Positions 10,592 through 22,555 are shown, counted from the first letter of the stretch. The stretch is DNA of 64,000 bases from Neoscytalidium dimidiatum (GCA_037367355.1 CM074696.1:1674001-1738000); one strand, 5' to 3'. Numbers and translations: made by a program. Notes: generated from the letters alone by a model not told the origin.

Positions 10592-11203
10592 CTATATATT
10601 CAATGCTTGAGCGTGCCTGATCTCGAATCCATTTACGAACTCCCGTATCTTTCCGTATTCTCCGAATCCTTCTGAGTTTCCAAAGCTATCATGTTGAGCA
10701 ACTTCATTCCAGCCACTGAATAGTATCCACTCTTCTTTATCTTCGGCCTCCTTTTCAATCCGCCATCCTCCAGCGATCTTATTGGGCGCAGAAAAGCATT
10801 CTAGATTATGTTTTACGGTATCGAACGTCTGCGAGAAATCGAAGCGATTATCCGACGCAACAAAGTGCCTGCCGATTGCAATAACCGAAGCATCGAGCGG
10901 CAAGTATTTCTTCTCTATGTCAAGGTGAAACATCCATTCCACGCTGACCTGGTCCTTGAGGAGCTCGAGAAGTTCTTGATTTGCAGACGACGGAACCCAT
11001 TCCTGGAAGTGGTACGTTGCTGATGGCCAGGATCCGACAATGTAAAACACGGTAGGGTCCTCAATCTGCACAAAGTAATGGAACGATTTTCGCGTAAAGT
11101 CCTCCATGGCCTTCTTGGCCTTTTGGAGGTTCGCACATAGCGTGGGGTCGTGGAAGGATGCGCCAGGCTTGAGGCGGAGTAGCGCGAGTTCAGTGACGCT
11201 CAT
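10592..11203 (-). CDS. Dimeric alpha-beta barrel (ABM-like) protein
   Basis: This is a single frame. The likely start is MSVTELALLRLKPG at 11203, since the upstream in-frame extension to 11269 is poorer in context and composition. The protein is about 203 aa. It shows two roughly repeated halves, each with a strand, a helix and a YxxxxxW-type strand: FVQIEDPTVFYIVGSWPS near residue 45 and EEWILFSGWNEVAQHDSF near residue 165. This is the pattern of fungal proteins with tandem antibiotic-biosynthesis-monooxygenase (ABM)-like dimeric alpha-beta barrels. Many such proteins have no known activity, so only the fold is inferred. It lies divergently from the gene at 12045. Confidence 0.65.
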   Translation of the reverse strand: MSVTELALLRLKPGASFHDPTLCANLQKAKKAMEDFTRKSFHYFVQIEDPTVFYIVGSWPSATYHFQEWVPSSANQELLELLKDQVSVEWMFHLDIEKKYLPLDASVIAIGRHFVASDNRFDFSQTFDTVKHNLECFSAPNKIAGGWRIEKEAEDKEEWILFSGWNEVAQHDSFGNSEGFGEYGKIREFVNGFEIRHAQALNI

Positions 11204-12044
11204 TTGTGGAACTGGATCGGCTTGGGCGCGGCAGCGGCAAGTGACCGGTTGATTAAGCAATGTGGTCAAAGAGCGGGCAATGCGATTGTTTTCAATGCTA
11301 TTTTTCTGCGACTCCGGGGTGGATGTTATATAGCCAACTGGCCTGAGAAACTAGGCAATCGCGATGATGCGGCATTTTTCGGGGCTGAGAAGGCAGCAGA
11401 GGCCGCGTACGGCGAGGAGAGAGCTAAGCACAAGAAGCAAAACGTTCGCACGCGTAGTATGCACGTGTGGGATTATGTCGCGCGGCGCAGCAAGGAGACG
11501 GGCTCTGGGTGCTGGTGGCTTGCTTTGTGCAAGGCCGCCTATCCTAGGAGCTGGCGGCACAGCGGCGCGGGCAGAACACGGCCGACCGGGGTGACTGCCT
11601 GTAGTTGATCGACGGCTTGGCGTGCAGCCCTCTCTGCCGCGCTGTGTGTGTGTGTGTGTGTGTAAACTACCACAACCCATACTCTCCCCCATAGCACCCC
11701 GCCTGCCGGCTGTGAGCAAACCACGTCGTCCTGCCGAGCCTGTGTCGAGGCACAGCTGCCCTCACTTGCGTGCGTGCCCACCCTCCGCCGCAGCACGCCG
11801 CCGCGGTCCCGGCATCCGAGCGCCAGCTTCAGCACCGGGCATTTAATCGATCGATCAGAAGCACACCGTGCCCGCGCTGTCTCAAGATTTTGCGAGGCCC
11901 TCACTTCTGCTGCAGCCTCCGCCAGCTTTTCCGCACGCCAACAACACCAGCACGGCACGCCAGTCTCACTCCGCGCCCACGCCCGCCGGCCACCGCTCTT
12001 TGTGCGGAGCCCCACCTACCTTTAAAGGCCCGTAGCCTCGCAAG
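11204..12044. promoter_or_regulatory. Divergent intergenic region
   Basis: This holds the promoters of the ABM-like gene (minus) and the gene at 12045 (plus). It contains a TG dinucleotide repeat and a GC- and CA-rich leader before the plus-strand ATG. Confidence 0.55.
11643..11663. repeat. (TG)n microsatellite
   Basis: About ten uninterrupted TG units lie in the divergent promoter region; the reverse strand reads as a CA repeat. Confidence 0.9.
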
Positions 12045-14003
12045 ATGCCCTGCTTCCAGGGCCTGGCCGTCAGCATTCACACGCCTGACGGCCCGCTCCC
12101 CGAGTACTCCATCCAGAAGAACTCTCGCGCCCACCGCATCACCTCGTACATCCCCGTTCCGCCTGCCAAGGTCCCGCCTGGTGCCAGCAAGCCCGAGCAG
12201 TCCACCTTCGCTATCTCCATTACGCTCCTCACGCCCGGTCTCAACGTTCCGTACTCAACTCCGAAGCCGACTCCCGAAGACCCCTACCCGCGCCCCAAGG
12301 TCGTCGGAGGCTTACCCGGCTACGGCAATGAGCGGGGCAAGTACGGCCCCGTAATCGGGCCCTACATTCCTCTGACGTCGTCGCCAAACGAAACCATTGC
12401 CGCATACATATACTTTGACGGTCGTGCGAAAGAGGAGGTAGCCACCCTGCTCAGGCGAGGTGAGGAGACATGGGTCAACTCGCGCTGGGTGAGCGTCCCC
12501 GAGTCTGAGGGTGGTGGCCTCGCCGAGCGTGAATTCCTCTTCCGCGAGGTTGGTCTGGAGCGCTGGCTCAACGGCCTCGATCTTGAAGGCAAGGACAAGG
12601 ATGTGGCAGCCAGGATAGAGCGGCGAAGGCAGCGGTTGGAGAAGAAGAGGCGGAAGAAGAGGGAGCAGAAGGGAAGCGATGACGAGGACGACGACATGGA
12701 GACAGACAGGAAAAGGGCACCCAACAGGAATGGCGTCCTGCGCTACGGCGAAGACAAGACAGTTGAACCATTATCAGGGGACGAGGGCTTATTTACATCA
12801 GACTCTGACTCGGAGGATGAGCCACCCATGCCCGAAGCCGCCGGCCAGATCAAGGTCGCGCTATTCAGAGTTCTGGCTTCCGGCGAGATCAAGAGAGGAG
12901 AATATTCGCCGCAGTTTGATGCACATGATGACGACGATACCTCGGGTGCCAATGGCGACCCTGGAAACGGAGACGCCGACGTAGATCACACCACGAGTTT
13001 CGCTAAGCCGAAGACATTGGATCCTAAGTCGATCAGCACGCAAACTGTCACTGGAATTGACCCGCCGGACAAGCCCTATGCTGTGTTCACGTTCCTCTAC
13101 CGTGGCGAGAGTGAGTTGTCCCTTAGTCTTTGATTGCGCGCAAGACGTTAATACGCAACAGAGCAACTACGAAAAATGGGTATTCTGCCGACGCCAGATA
13201 ATGTGCCGAAGACCCCGGCAACGACGAAGAGGAAATCCGGCCTTGACTTCTCGACCCTCAAGCCGCTCACAACGACGGGTACTAGAAACTTCGCTGGTTA
13301 CCGTGATCCCAATGCCTCGCCAACTAAGAAAGTCAAGGGCGGGAAGGTAAAAGAAATCGACGACATGGACAGCGATGCCGATGACGATGATGACGTGCAT
13401 ACCGGCGCTGCGAACGATGACGATGAAGATGTCAAGAAGGAGGGCAAGGGCATGCTGTCTCCTGAGGATGTGGCCAGGCAGGGAGAGTTAGCTGAGGGCG
13501 TTCGCAAGATCAAGGTTCGTCCGCCCCCTGAATTCATAATCTAAGGATTGACATTCTAACCCATCCACCAGCTCAAGCGCGCCCACTCTGCCGATCCCGT
13601 CCAGGACTCACCCACCAAGTCGCCTCCAGCCCTGGACTATCCGGGCAGCGGCTCGGCCAGCGCCGCGCTTTCTCCCGGCAGCGAAGTGCCCACCAGTGCC
13701 GCGGCCGCTCTAGCCGCCAAAGAAGTGGCGCCCGAAGCTGCCATCGTCGGATCGCCGTTCAAGAAGCAGCGCGCCAGCCTACCCGGCTTCGACGAGGGCG
13801 TGCGGTCGAATCTTGGTTCCGCGCTAGCGAGCGCCTCCTCGAGCTCGGCAACGGCCAACGCACCATTGCTACAACCGCGCAGCATGAGCGACAGCAATGC
13901 GTCGGGCCAGACGGCTGGCGCGGCGGCCAGTGCGATTGTTGGCGGGAGCGCGACTACTATCAAGCAGGAGGAGGGCACGATGGATGAGGATGAGGAATTG
14001 TGA
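12045..14003 (+). CDS. Conserved fungal nuclear-type protein with N-terminal DUF7918-like domain
   Basis: Three exons: 12045-13110, 13162-13514 and 13572-14003 (616 aa, exact frame; introns of 51 and 57 nt). The first 180 residues form a globular region beginning MPCFQGLAVSIHTPDG with YIPLTSSPNETIAAYIYFDG, resembling fungal DUF7918-type domains (tentative). It is followed by a strongly basic tract (RRRQRLEKKRRKKREQK, about residue 190), likely a nuclear localisation signal, and several acidic runs (DDEDDDMETD, DSDSEDE, DDDEDVKKE). The C-terminus is Ala/Ser-rich and ends with KQEEGTMDEDEEL; IKQEE resembles a SUMO acceptor motif. The composition suggests a chromatin or transcription partner, but no catalytic or DNA-binding motif is seen. 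Confidence 0.8.
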
Positions 14004-16212
14004 CGGGTCCACGTTCAGCGGATGTTGGGCTGAAAGGTACGCTCGTGCTCTGTGTAGCATGGACGCGCGTACGCCCGGTGGACAAGTTATCATACACTGC
14101 CGATCGGAGGAAAGCAGGAGTTGCGCATGTGAAGTATATTCGCGGGGACTCATGGGGCTTCTTCTGGATGTGGATTGCAATGATGATCAAAGATGGGGAT
14201 CTGGGGTGGTAGGAGGATTCTGCATTTCACGGATGCCGGATGGAGGCAGTGGTGACTGTGACGGATGATGCGTGGCATTGAATGATGATAACTCTCGAAA
14301 GCTGGATAGGATACGATTCGAACACGAAAGGACGTCTTAAAGTCGTAAAGAAGTACGTTGCTACAAGGCTTCCTCCTCTTTTTTTTTTTTTTCTTCTCTC
14401 TTCTCTGAACAGCATGATGATGGTGAAATGGCGAGAGGATGTGCGGAAGGAGATTGGGTGTTCAAACGGCTATTGCATATATCCCTCTCCTTTGTCTGCT
14501 GTCTGACATCTTGGTTGTGGTTTGGTGGGAAGACGACGTTCTGTGCCGGACCGATGGTTTGCTGGAGCAAAATACCTGAAGGAATTCTTTTGTTGGCTCA
14601 GCCTTTTCGGTGGCCCGTCGACAGTGGCAGATGAAGTGAGTGGCTGCGTCTTTTGCTGGTTGGCTGAATGGCTTGTAGAATGGCAGCATGGGCCCGGTGG
14701 TCTCTCTGAGTACATTTACTTTCTCCCTTGTGATTGTGCAGGGTTGGTCAAAGCGGCTTGGTCCGGAACTATAGATGTTCATCACAATAATTGACTGAAT
14801 CATTTTGGGGAGTTCGATAATGAAAAGTTTGCGAATCGTGAAGGCGGGCTTTCCTCGATTAACAGAGATTGAACGAGGAGATCGAGTTTGAAGTATGAGA
14901 TGGTTTTTTTTTTTAAAAAAAAAAAAGTTATATCCTTATTAGAAGTCAAATTTTACATTAAGGATGGGGATATGATTTCCAGGAATCGGCTGTAGGGTTG
15001 CATCAGGTCTTTCATCTTCCGTATAGGGCAGGATCGAGCTGCTCGTTTCGATAGGTGCGCTGGGAATTGATTAGTTTCTCTGGCAGATGTCGGGCAATTT
15101 GGAAGGGGGAATCTAGAATGTTATCTCGCTAGTCAAGTGGTACGTCTCATCCCAAAGACCGTCTGGAATAGTCGCTTCACCGTTGATCGCTAAAGGGCAC
15201 TGCGCTAGCTGGACCCTAACCTGTGAAGTACGATTCGATTGCTCTTTGGCAGCTACCTCACCCAACGTCGACGGCATGAACATGAAAAAGCTTGGCACTG
15301 ATTGTCGTAGTCTGCAGCCGTCGTAAGGTCGGCAAAGGAAGAGCAATGCGGTTGAAATAAAGACGCGAGCGATGACTTCATTGTTAGACTTAGCCAAGAA
15401 CAATGGTACGGCCCGTGCGCAAGCATGCTGTAAGCATTTCTTGGAGAAAGAGTGTGCTGGAACATATTTGGTTGAAAGAACTTTCGAGAATCGCCGGAGA
15501 GGTAATGTCCAGATGGGCATTGGCTCTCGTTAGTGTGAGTATGAGCACAGTTTCATCCCTTCACTCCGATGCGTTGTCATTAGAGGCGACGATGCAGGTG
15601 CGCGCTACGGGAATTTAATAGCATTGGAGGAAATTGCTCCAGACTGTCATTCCATCGGACATGGCATTAAATTTAGCCAGAATTCGAAATTGCATTGTGA
15701 AACGCGAGGGCCGTTGACTGTATATGCCGATGTACTATCACACAAATGACCACTTCCTGCTGCCTAGCTGCGAGCAGGGACTGCTCCGATTGTTCTCGAA
15801 CTGCACAGTGCTTGAGAGGACGCGACCTGAGCAAGCCTACCGGAAACGTGTGCAGTGGTACAGTTCACGCAGAACTGATCGAAGAAGGCCGTTTTCTTTT
15901 GGCCTCTGGTGGGCAGCGAACATAGCACGTGGAGCACAATCGGTTGGGGGTTGTTGTTTGCGGCGGACATGTGGCTGTGAGCTGCAACGGCCTGAAACGC
16001 GCGGGCTTGACTACTGAGGTCATGTTGGCGGGCAGGCGTCGCGTCGGCGCGTCATGCTGTGCTGCCCGCGATGCAATCATGCGCAGGGTCCTGCCCAACC
16101 GCCTCGTGGAATTCTCTCCTCTTCTCCCCGCACCGCGCCAGCCCATCCCGCAACCCAATCCTCCATTGCCTGCCGCCAAACTCCCTCCAGCAAACATCCC
16201 TTCACCCCAGCC
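14004..16212. other. Intergenic, AT-rich
   Basis: This 2.2 kb spacer contains a T14 run near 14380 and an adjoining T10/A12 tract near 14906-14926. It ends in a CT-rich leader before the gene at 16213. A minus-strand frame at 15113-15520 (135 codons) was examined and not accepted as a gene. Confidence 0.45.
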
Positions 16213-17348
16213 ATGGCCCCCGATTTGAACTCGGTCCCTCCTTCGCCGCGCCTGCCGCAGGCCGCGACAGCTGCTACCCCCGTGACCGCGACCGCGCCCG
16301 CGCCCGCGCCCGCGCCCTCCAACGGCAGCAGCAGCCAGAACCCGCCTGCTCCAGCTCCAGCTCCAGCTTCCGCTTCTCCCTCCCACCCCTCGTCGCGCCG
16401 CGCGTCCCAGCTGTCGCCCATGAACCCACCACCGCTCCCGCTCGGCGCTGCCGCTGCTACTGCCAACGGCTCCTCCGCGCCCACCTCGCAGCCCCAACCG
16501 CAATCCTCATACCAGCCCTTCCCGCCTCTGAGCCCACACCTGCCGGGCACTGCACCACGCGGCAGCCTAGACGAGGCCGGCGTCCCAATGAGACACCCAC
16601 GCCCGCTGACCGCCGCCGAGCTACACCACGAGCTCGAGCTAGAGCAGGAGGCCGTGGTAAGTGCCCAACATGGGCCCCTCACCCCCTCCCCCTCTCAAGC
16701 ACATCTTGCAGATCGCCAATAAACTGATCCACACCCGCACAGGTCAACCGCCTGACCCGCGAACTCAGCGCCCTGCGCGCCCACTCGGCTTCGGTCGCCA
16801 GCTCCGTCTCGTCGACCAGCACGTCCGCGCACCCGGGCGCCCCCAGCACCTTCCTGTTCGAAGCCACCGACCCGTCCGCCGTGCACGCCGGCGCCCTGAC
16901 GGGGCCCACCCACCCGACCGCCTCGCGCCGCCACCGCAGCTCCAGCAGCGTCAGCCGCGCCTCCCAGCCGCACCGCTGGTCCATGTCCAGCCAGACGCAG
17001 AACCAGCCGCAGCAGCAGCAGCAGCAGACTGACGGCGCGGGCAGCGGTGTCGTCAGCGGGAGCAGCAGCACGTACGCGGCGGGCGTGGGCATGGCGCGAT
17101 CGCCGAGCTTGGGCGTCGGCGCGAGCGCCGCGGCGCGGTTTGAGGAGGCGGCGTTGCATCGGCAGGAGCTGGAGGAGGCGAAAAGGGAGAACGAGTTGTT
17201 GAGGAAGAGGATCAGGGAGTTGGAGGCGGAGTTGCGGGGGAGGAGGACGAGTGCGAGTGCTGGCTCTGCGGCGCCGCCGACGGCTTCGCCGAGGGAGACG
17301 AGCGACAGTAGGAGCGTGCGGAGGGAGGAGGCGACTACTGCATTGTAA
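16213..17348 (+). CDS. Fungal coiled-coil protein, function unknown
   Basis: Two exons, 16213-16656 and 16743-17348, give 349 aa with an 86-nt intron (GTAAGT...CACAG). The N-terminal 120 residues are Pro/Ala/Ser-rich, including alternating Ala-Pro repeats coded by GCGCCC units. Two short helical segments are predicted by eye. One spans the splice site (LTAAELHHELELEQEAVVNRLTREL is read across the intron), and one near residue 300 (RQELEEAKRENELLRKRIRELEAEL) has Leu/Ile heptads typical of a leucine-zipper-like coiled coil. There is no adjacent basic bZIP DNA-binding region, so it is not called a transcription factor. A polyglutamine run (about 7) lies near residue 240. The ATG has a CAGCC context. 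Confidence 0.75.
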
Positions 17349-18150
17349 AGCTAGTGAAGGCATGGCAGGGGCTGTCGAGCGGTATTCATGTCTGGCGTCA
17401 CGGTATTGGGAAGGAGTTTCTCCGTGACATTGTTCGGAATAGGCTTGGTAATTTGGTACCTCTGGTCGGTCGGTATAGGGCATTGTTTTTCGCATGGCGT
17501 TGGGGTAAGCCTCGGGGGCTTGCGGGTTGAGATGGTCACCTAGTGCACGGCAGGTTAGCTTGGAGTAAGGGAGTCAGCGGAAATAAAGCTCCTTTCATGT
17601 TTGAGGATTTGATAGAAGCTGCTGTGTGGTTGACGGGCATGAAGTCGGATCTTTTGATATTCATCTCTTGGAGGAGTTCATATTAATTGACCATGGCCAT
17701 GAACATTACCTTCTCAAAAAAAAAAATAAGATCTCATTCTGGGGGAGCCCATCCCGATTTCCCATATCAAGTACGAATCAAAGCTGCAACATAGCTTATC
17801 TCGTCCAAAAGCTCAAAGAACAGTTACGAACGGGTCTGGGAGCCAGGACTGTCCAGCAGTTGCATAGACTTACTCAGGAAAGGATTTAAGGTACATGCGT
17901 GAAGCTGTGCAAAAATTATTAGATGTGGTGCTCTCCACGGATTTGGAACCCCGGTGCCCGGAGGAGAACAAGGCCGAATCTTACATTCGAATTCTAGGAG
18001 CATGATGTTGCCCTTCTCTGCCAGAATATCCTACGGAATGGATGAGCGAAACCAAGGTCACGTATATTCACAACACCGGCACAACAGCTTTACATGCGTC
18101 ATCGAAATGGTGGAGGTGATGAACTACATGTTTTCGGTTGAAGAAAAGGA
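17349..18150. other. Intergenic, AT-rich flank of the relic
   Basis: AT-rich sequence downstream of the coiled-coil gene, with an A10 run near 17719. No gene was supported. Confidence 0.4.
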
Positions 18151-18179
18151 ATAGAGCTTACGCGCAAAGGTGACAAAAG

Positions 18180-19070
18180 TTGCTCTAATTCCACTCAAGT
18201 ACTTCATAATGAGCACTTGAAAAATTGGGCCATCTCTACAAAAGTTCGTGTCTCGAGAAACACATTGATGGGATGCTCCTAAGTGATGTTTATGATCGCC
18301 TCTTTCGAATGGACTTTCTCTGATAGACAAAGCTCCAAATCGCGCTTTGTAAAGATGTCCTTAACAAAGGATCTCTTGCCTTTCTTTTTGAGATCACGGA
18401 CATTAGATTTCTGGAACGCTTTTAGCTCATTACAATTTAGCAGCGACCGACTGGCAAGACGGAACTTTACGTCGGCGCATTTTATCGCACTGGGTAAGAG
18501 TCTGGCAGTCTCTTCAAAGCCTTGCCGTCGTTTTGAGTATGTCGCACAACCTTGTTCATGACTTGACCAACTAGATCAAGATGCTGTATTCATCGAGGCC
18601 ATCAATGACGAAGTAGATTGTGTTTTCTGGCGGGGTTTGGGCCAGGCATGTGTAGAAAGCCCTCTGAAAGCCCTTCAGTTTCCAACTTAGATTGGATTCT
18701 TCAAAGATGTGTTTCCTCTTACATGTCTCGATCATAGACGTGAAGTCCGGTAATACACCCGACGCCCGGAAAAGGAAAAAGTGAAAGATTCCGAGTCCGG
18801 ACTTCTGCAAAACAGAGGATATCCGGTTGACGATGAAGAATATTCTTGGCGATTAATTAGCAGATTGTTGCCCGAACTTGAAGGATTCTAGAAATTAATG
18901 CGCATGAAGATGTACATCACGGAGGCATATATCCTGGACCCAGCCTTGCTACTAATCCTGGAGAGTGGCACCAATGGCTGGACCCATGGAGACGATTCAG
19001 CGGAAACAGCGATGTACGAGGCTTTCGTGAGAGTGCTTATAATGTTAAGCAAAGACGAACATATAGACAG
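18180..19070 (-). pseudogene. Decayed NACHT/P-loop NTPase (NLR-type) relic
   Basis: Read on the minus strand, broken frames recover the order of a fungal NACHT domain. A mutated P-loop (ISSKAGSRIYASVM, where the family has WISGKAGSGKST-M) lies near 18920, then SGNNLLI, a linker, and a Walker B region IYFVIDGLDEYS near 18590. After a frameshift comes ADVKFRLASRSLL, which corresponds to the VKxCLSSRP strand. Downstream, MKYLSGIRATF near 18210 resembles the VRSLLxGIRxGD helix. Stops and frameshifts separate the parts, and several changes fit G-to-A conversion (for example GGC to AGC in the P-loop), as expected from RIP. Such genes act in non-self recognition and cell death in fungi. No intact copy is present here. 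The family call rests on motif order, not a search. Confidence 0.6.
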
Positions 19071-19843
19071 AGCGACTCCGGTTGCGACTCCTTGAACTGA
19101 TAATATTCTGAGATGAAGAAGACTAAGCTGCATCAGCAGACATTTCGTGTAGGTTCTCCTAGTTGGGGCATACGCCCAGGTTAACATGTTAGCCTTGGCA
19201 ACAAATTTCGGTTTGCTCAATTAAGTTAAACCACCACTGCAGTCGCAGAAGCATCCCGAATCATTATCAGATCAACACGGACAGAAGCCTGAATTTCTTA
19301 TATTAGTATAGACTCACACAGTGCGATCTGTGCCATTAGCCACAATAATCAAAAATTCTTCGAGTAAGTATTTCGAGATAGCGGCTTAGCGTCGTCAAAG
19401 ATCTTCGAATTCTCAACAGATACGATGTTCCCCGCCAGTGCCACGAAAGCAGGCTACAAAGATAAGAAAAGCAGAACAAAAGACATAAGCTAGGGATCTT
19501 TTGCACCCGCACAGTACGCCATAAGCCATGCTACTATGCACCGCTCGTCTTTTTTTGGGGTATTAGAGAACCCTTCCTTTGTCGCCGTAAATAAGCAGCC
19601 TTGAAGTAAACCCCTTGTCCCAATGATCCTCAAGAAAGAATTTCATATCCTACAGGCCAATAAAGCATTTGAAGAAAGACAGGAAACGAGGCCTAGGTCG
19701 ACGTCGTGGGAAACCACCATAGGAGAAGAAAGAATATGGAACTCGTTTATTAAAACAAGAGATATCTTTCAAAAAAGCACTTCTTGCTCTCAGTAGAACC
19801 TAGCGGCTTTTTTCGCACTGCGGAAGGAGAAGGAAAGAAACGT
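19071..19843. other. Intergenic, AT-rich
   Basis: AT-rich sequence between the NACHT relic and the 3' end of GDT1. No coding evidence; it may include further unrecognised decayed sequence. Confidence 0.4.
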
Positions 19844-21559
19844 CTAGTCTGCGTAGAGAGACTCGAACAAGTAGATTACACCGAATACCAAAAATGCAAT
19901 AGCGCCACCGAGCGTAACTGTATGCATGTTAGCAGTAGTTCCAAGAGGACTCGAGAACGGTAAAGAGTGACTTACCAACACGCATGCTAACTTTTCCTGC
20001 AATGGCCCTGCCACCAATGACAGCAGCGCTAGTGCAAAGTCCATGACCAACCACCGCACCTGCGGTAACCCACCAATAATCCTGACCAGCAGCCATAGCA
20101 ATCGTGGCAATCTGGCTCCTGTCTCCCCATTCGCCGAGGAAAGTCATGACGAAAGTCTGAACCCAGGCCGGGCTGAGGAGAAGGGAAAAAAGATTGTTCA
20201 GACCGTTGAGGGCATTGGAGAGAGACGCGCCACCAACAGGGGAAGGAGAACGGGCTGGTGAAGAAGAGGGGCTGCGGTGGGTCGGCAAACGGCTATTCGA
20301 CCGCGAGCGACGACCACGGGTACCAGCTTCAAGAGCATATGGCGAGATGGAAGAACGGCGTCTCTTTCCAATCGCGTGCTCCTTCTCTTCAAGCTCAGCC
20401 TCAACCTCCTTCATCTCCTCGCCAACACCTTCGTCGGGGCTCATAGCGAGACCTTCGCGCAACAGCTTGGCGCCAAATACGAAGAATAGGATGGCGGCGG
20501 CGAAGCTGGTGAGCCTCTTGGGCAGGAGTGTCGGCACGGCGTGGCCTAGGACGGCAGAGAGGACGGTCATGGTAATGAGAGCAGCGAAAGCGGCGGTAAA
20601 GACGACCACGCGGGGGTGACGCATAGCCATAAGCGCGGCAACGAGGAAGGTCTTGTCACCAATTTCGGAGAAGATGATCATCATGAAGGAGAGCACGAAG
20701 GAATGGAATGGCTGAATGATGCCCTCGTCATCGTCGTCGTCGTCGGTGATGGTCGTAGAGATCTTCGAAGAGGATGATTGAGAGGAGGAATCATGAGCGT
20801 CCTTTGGCATGCTCGGAATGACAGGTCTGGAAGGGGTGCTATCGCCATGTGGCGTATCCGGGAGGTCTGTGGGTTTCTGGTGTAGCACGATGTCAGCTTA
20901 TCTTGTACGCGTAACTCGGGAACCCTGCGCAGGGTATTGTGGCCACCTACCGCCAGACCAGCGGCACCCTTCGCTCGCTCAGAAGTTGATGTCGCAGAAT
21001 CATCGTCGTCGCTGTCATCCGCAGTATCGACTCCCATACGCTCTTGCTCGTCGTTCGATAACGGACGCTCTTCATCCGGGGATACAGGAACTTTCCCGAG
21101 CTTCTCGCCTTTCTCATTTTCTAGCGCCTTGTGTTCCTCAGTCCTCTGCGAGACTCCGCCCTCAGTTCCCGTGGTACCCTTTTTTGGTGAAGCGCGATCC
21201 GGATCGTCCATGACGCCGATGTCCTTCTCCGTCAGAAGCTCAGAAGAGATCTTTTTCTGGTCTCCTACAATGGTGTCCGAAAGCGATTCGTGGGCCGTTG
21301 TCTTGGTGCCGTCGGAGCTCTTGCCAGGCTTCTCTCGGGAGGTATTCTCTACGACGAATGGGCCAGCGTGAGGTTTGCCATCGAGGCCATCCACGGGGGC
21401 ATCCTTGGTCCCAACGTCCAGTTTACTTGTTGCCGTTGCGGAGACCTTCTGGGTGTTGCGCACTTTCTGAACGCCATTCCCGTCCACATCCACAACCACG
21501 GCGGACGCAAGGGCCGGGAGGAGCAGCAGAGCAGCAATTTTCTGCTTTCTGAGAATCAT
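19844..21559 (-). CDS. GDT1: Gdt1-family Mn2+/Ca2+ transporter (UPF0016)
   Basis: Three exons: 21559-20951, 20876-19976 and 19917-19844 (527 aa, exact frame; introns 74 and 58 nt). Gdt1 (TMEM165 in animals) exchanges Mn2+/Ca2+ for protons in the Golgi and supports glycosylation. Both family signatures are present: SEIGDKTF near residue 274 and GEWGDRSQ near residue 450, each within a hydrophobic three-helix repeat. A signal peptide (MILRKQKIAALLLLPALASA) opens exon 1, followed by about 190 residues of acidic, Ser/Thr-rich lumenal or linker sequence, longer than in yeast Gdt1 (280 aa). The central loop between the repeats is also long and Ser/Arg-rich. The C-terminus ends with a final hydrophobic segment and YLFESLYAD in a short third exon. 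Confidence 0.93.
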
Positions 21560-22555
21560 GTTGCCTGGGATGAAAGGGTGGCGAGAAGAGGAAGACTGGT
21601 AAAGGGGGAGCTGAGAAAAGCCGGTCGTTGCTGACGTAGGGCTGCGGGCGGCTTGGCGACGGCGCGAAGGCGGTTCAAGGTGTGATATAGGCGAAGGAGC
21701 GGACGTTGGCGGCCAAAAGTACAAGGCGGCGCCACGGAGGAAGGGGTGGTCAGGAAGAGAAGCGCGTCGGGTGGTGATGGTGGTGCATCTGCTCAGTTGG
21801 GAGGGAGACTAGGTGGCTTCGGCGTGGAGCAGGAGAAAGTCGCCCTTAGGCCAGGATGACAGCCCCGAGGCGGTGCAGGGGCTACGTAAGTTTGAAGCGG
21901 GCTGCGCAAGGGGTTGGGAGCTGCAAGTGCGGAAAACAAGGCGCTTGGCAAGTTTCGTGCGGCGCGCCTGTTCCGCGAACTGCGCGCTCTGCAATTGGGC
22001 CGAGAGTGCAAATGGTTGAGATTGTTGAGGCCGGTCGACAGGAGCCAGCGGCGGAGCGCGCGCTCTGCTGGTGCGAGTGCGCCGGCGCCCGTTGTAAGCC
22101 TGCGCGCTCACAGACCCGAGTCCGCGACGCGAGCAATCCAAGTGTCAAATCTCCCGCGCGACGGTTGCACGATCGCCGCTCGAGACGACGCTGATCGCCG
22201 CAAGGGTTGCTGTTTCTGTCGAGCTGAGGCAAATGATAGTCGCTGAATGCGATAGTTGCTTGTTGATGCCTGAGGCCCAAAGTAGAGTTTACCAGGCACG
22301 CAGCGACTCGGTCACGTGCACGCGCGCCGGCCCCTCCGCGTCTACAAACTCTAACCCTAACCCTATTTTCTTCCTTGCCCGCCGACAAAACAATCTCCTG
22401 ACGCTCCTCTGTCTTCTCCATCATCGCCGTCGTCGCCTCCGTCGTCATCTCCATCAACCCGTGCGCATCGCAGCCATCGCCTGGCAGGGCGCATTGCGCT
22501 GAGCGTCACAGTAGTTCTCTACTAAGCTGCTGCAGCTCGCGCCGAGCCGACCGGC
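21560..22555. promoter_or_regulatory. Divergent promoter of GDT1 and the telobox gene
   Basis: This 1 kb GC-rich region separates two divergent starts. It contains a telomeric-repeat tract at 22351-22365 and a CT-rich leader before the plus-strand ATG. Confidence 0.6.
22351..22365 (+). promoter_or_regulatory. Interstitial telomeric repeat, candidate telobox site
   Basis: CTAACCCTAACCCTA, about two and a half TTAGGG-type units on the reverse strand, lies 191 bp upstream of the ATG of a telobox-Myb protein. TTAGGG is the common telomere unit in filamentous ascomycetes and the known target of telobox Myb proteins. Use as a binding site here is inference. Confidence 0.7.

Noticed and set aside
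15113..15520. 135-codon minus-strand frame
   Set aside because: It starts with ATG and has mixed composition, but I recognise no motif or homologous ending and found no supporting splice partner; left as intergenic.
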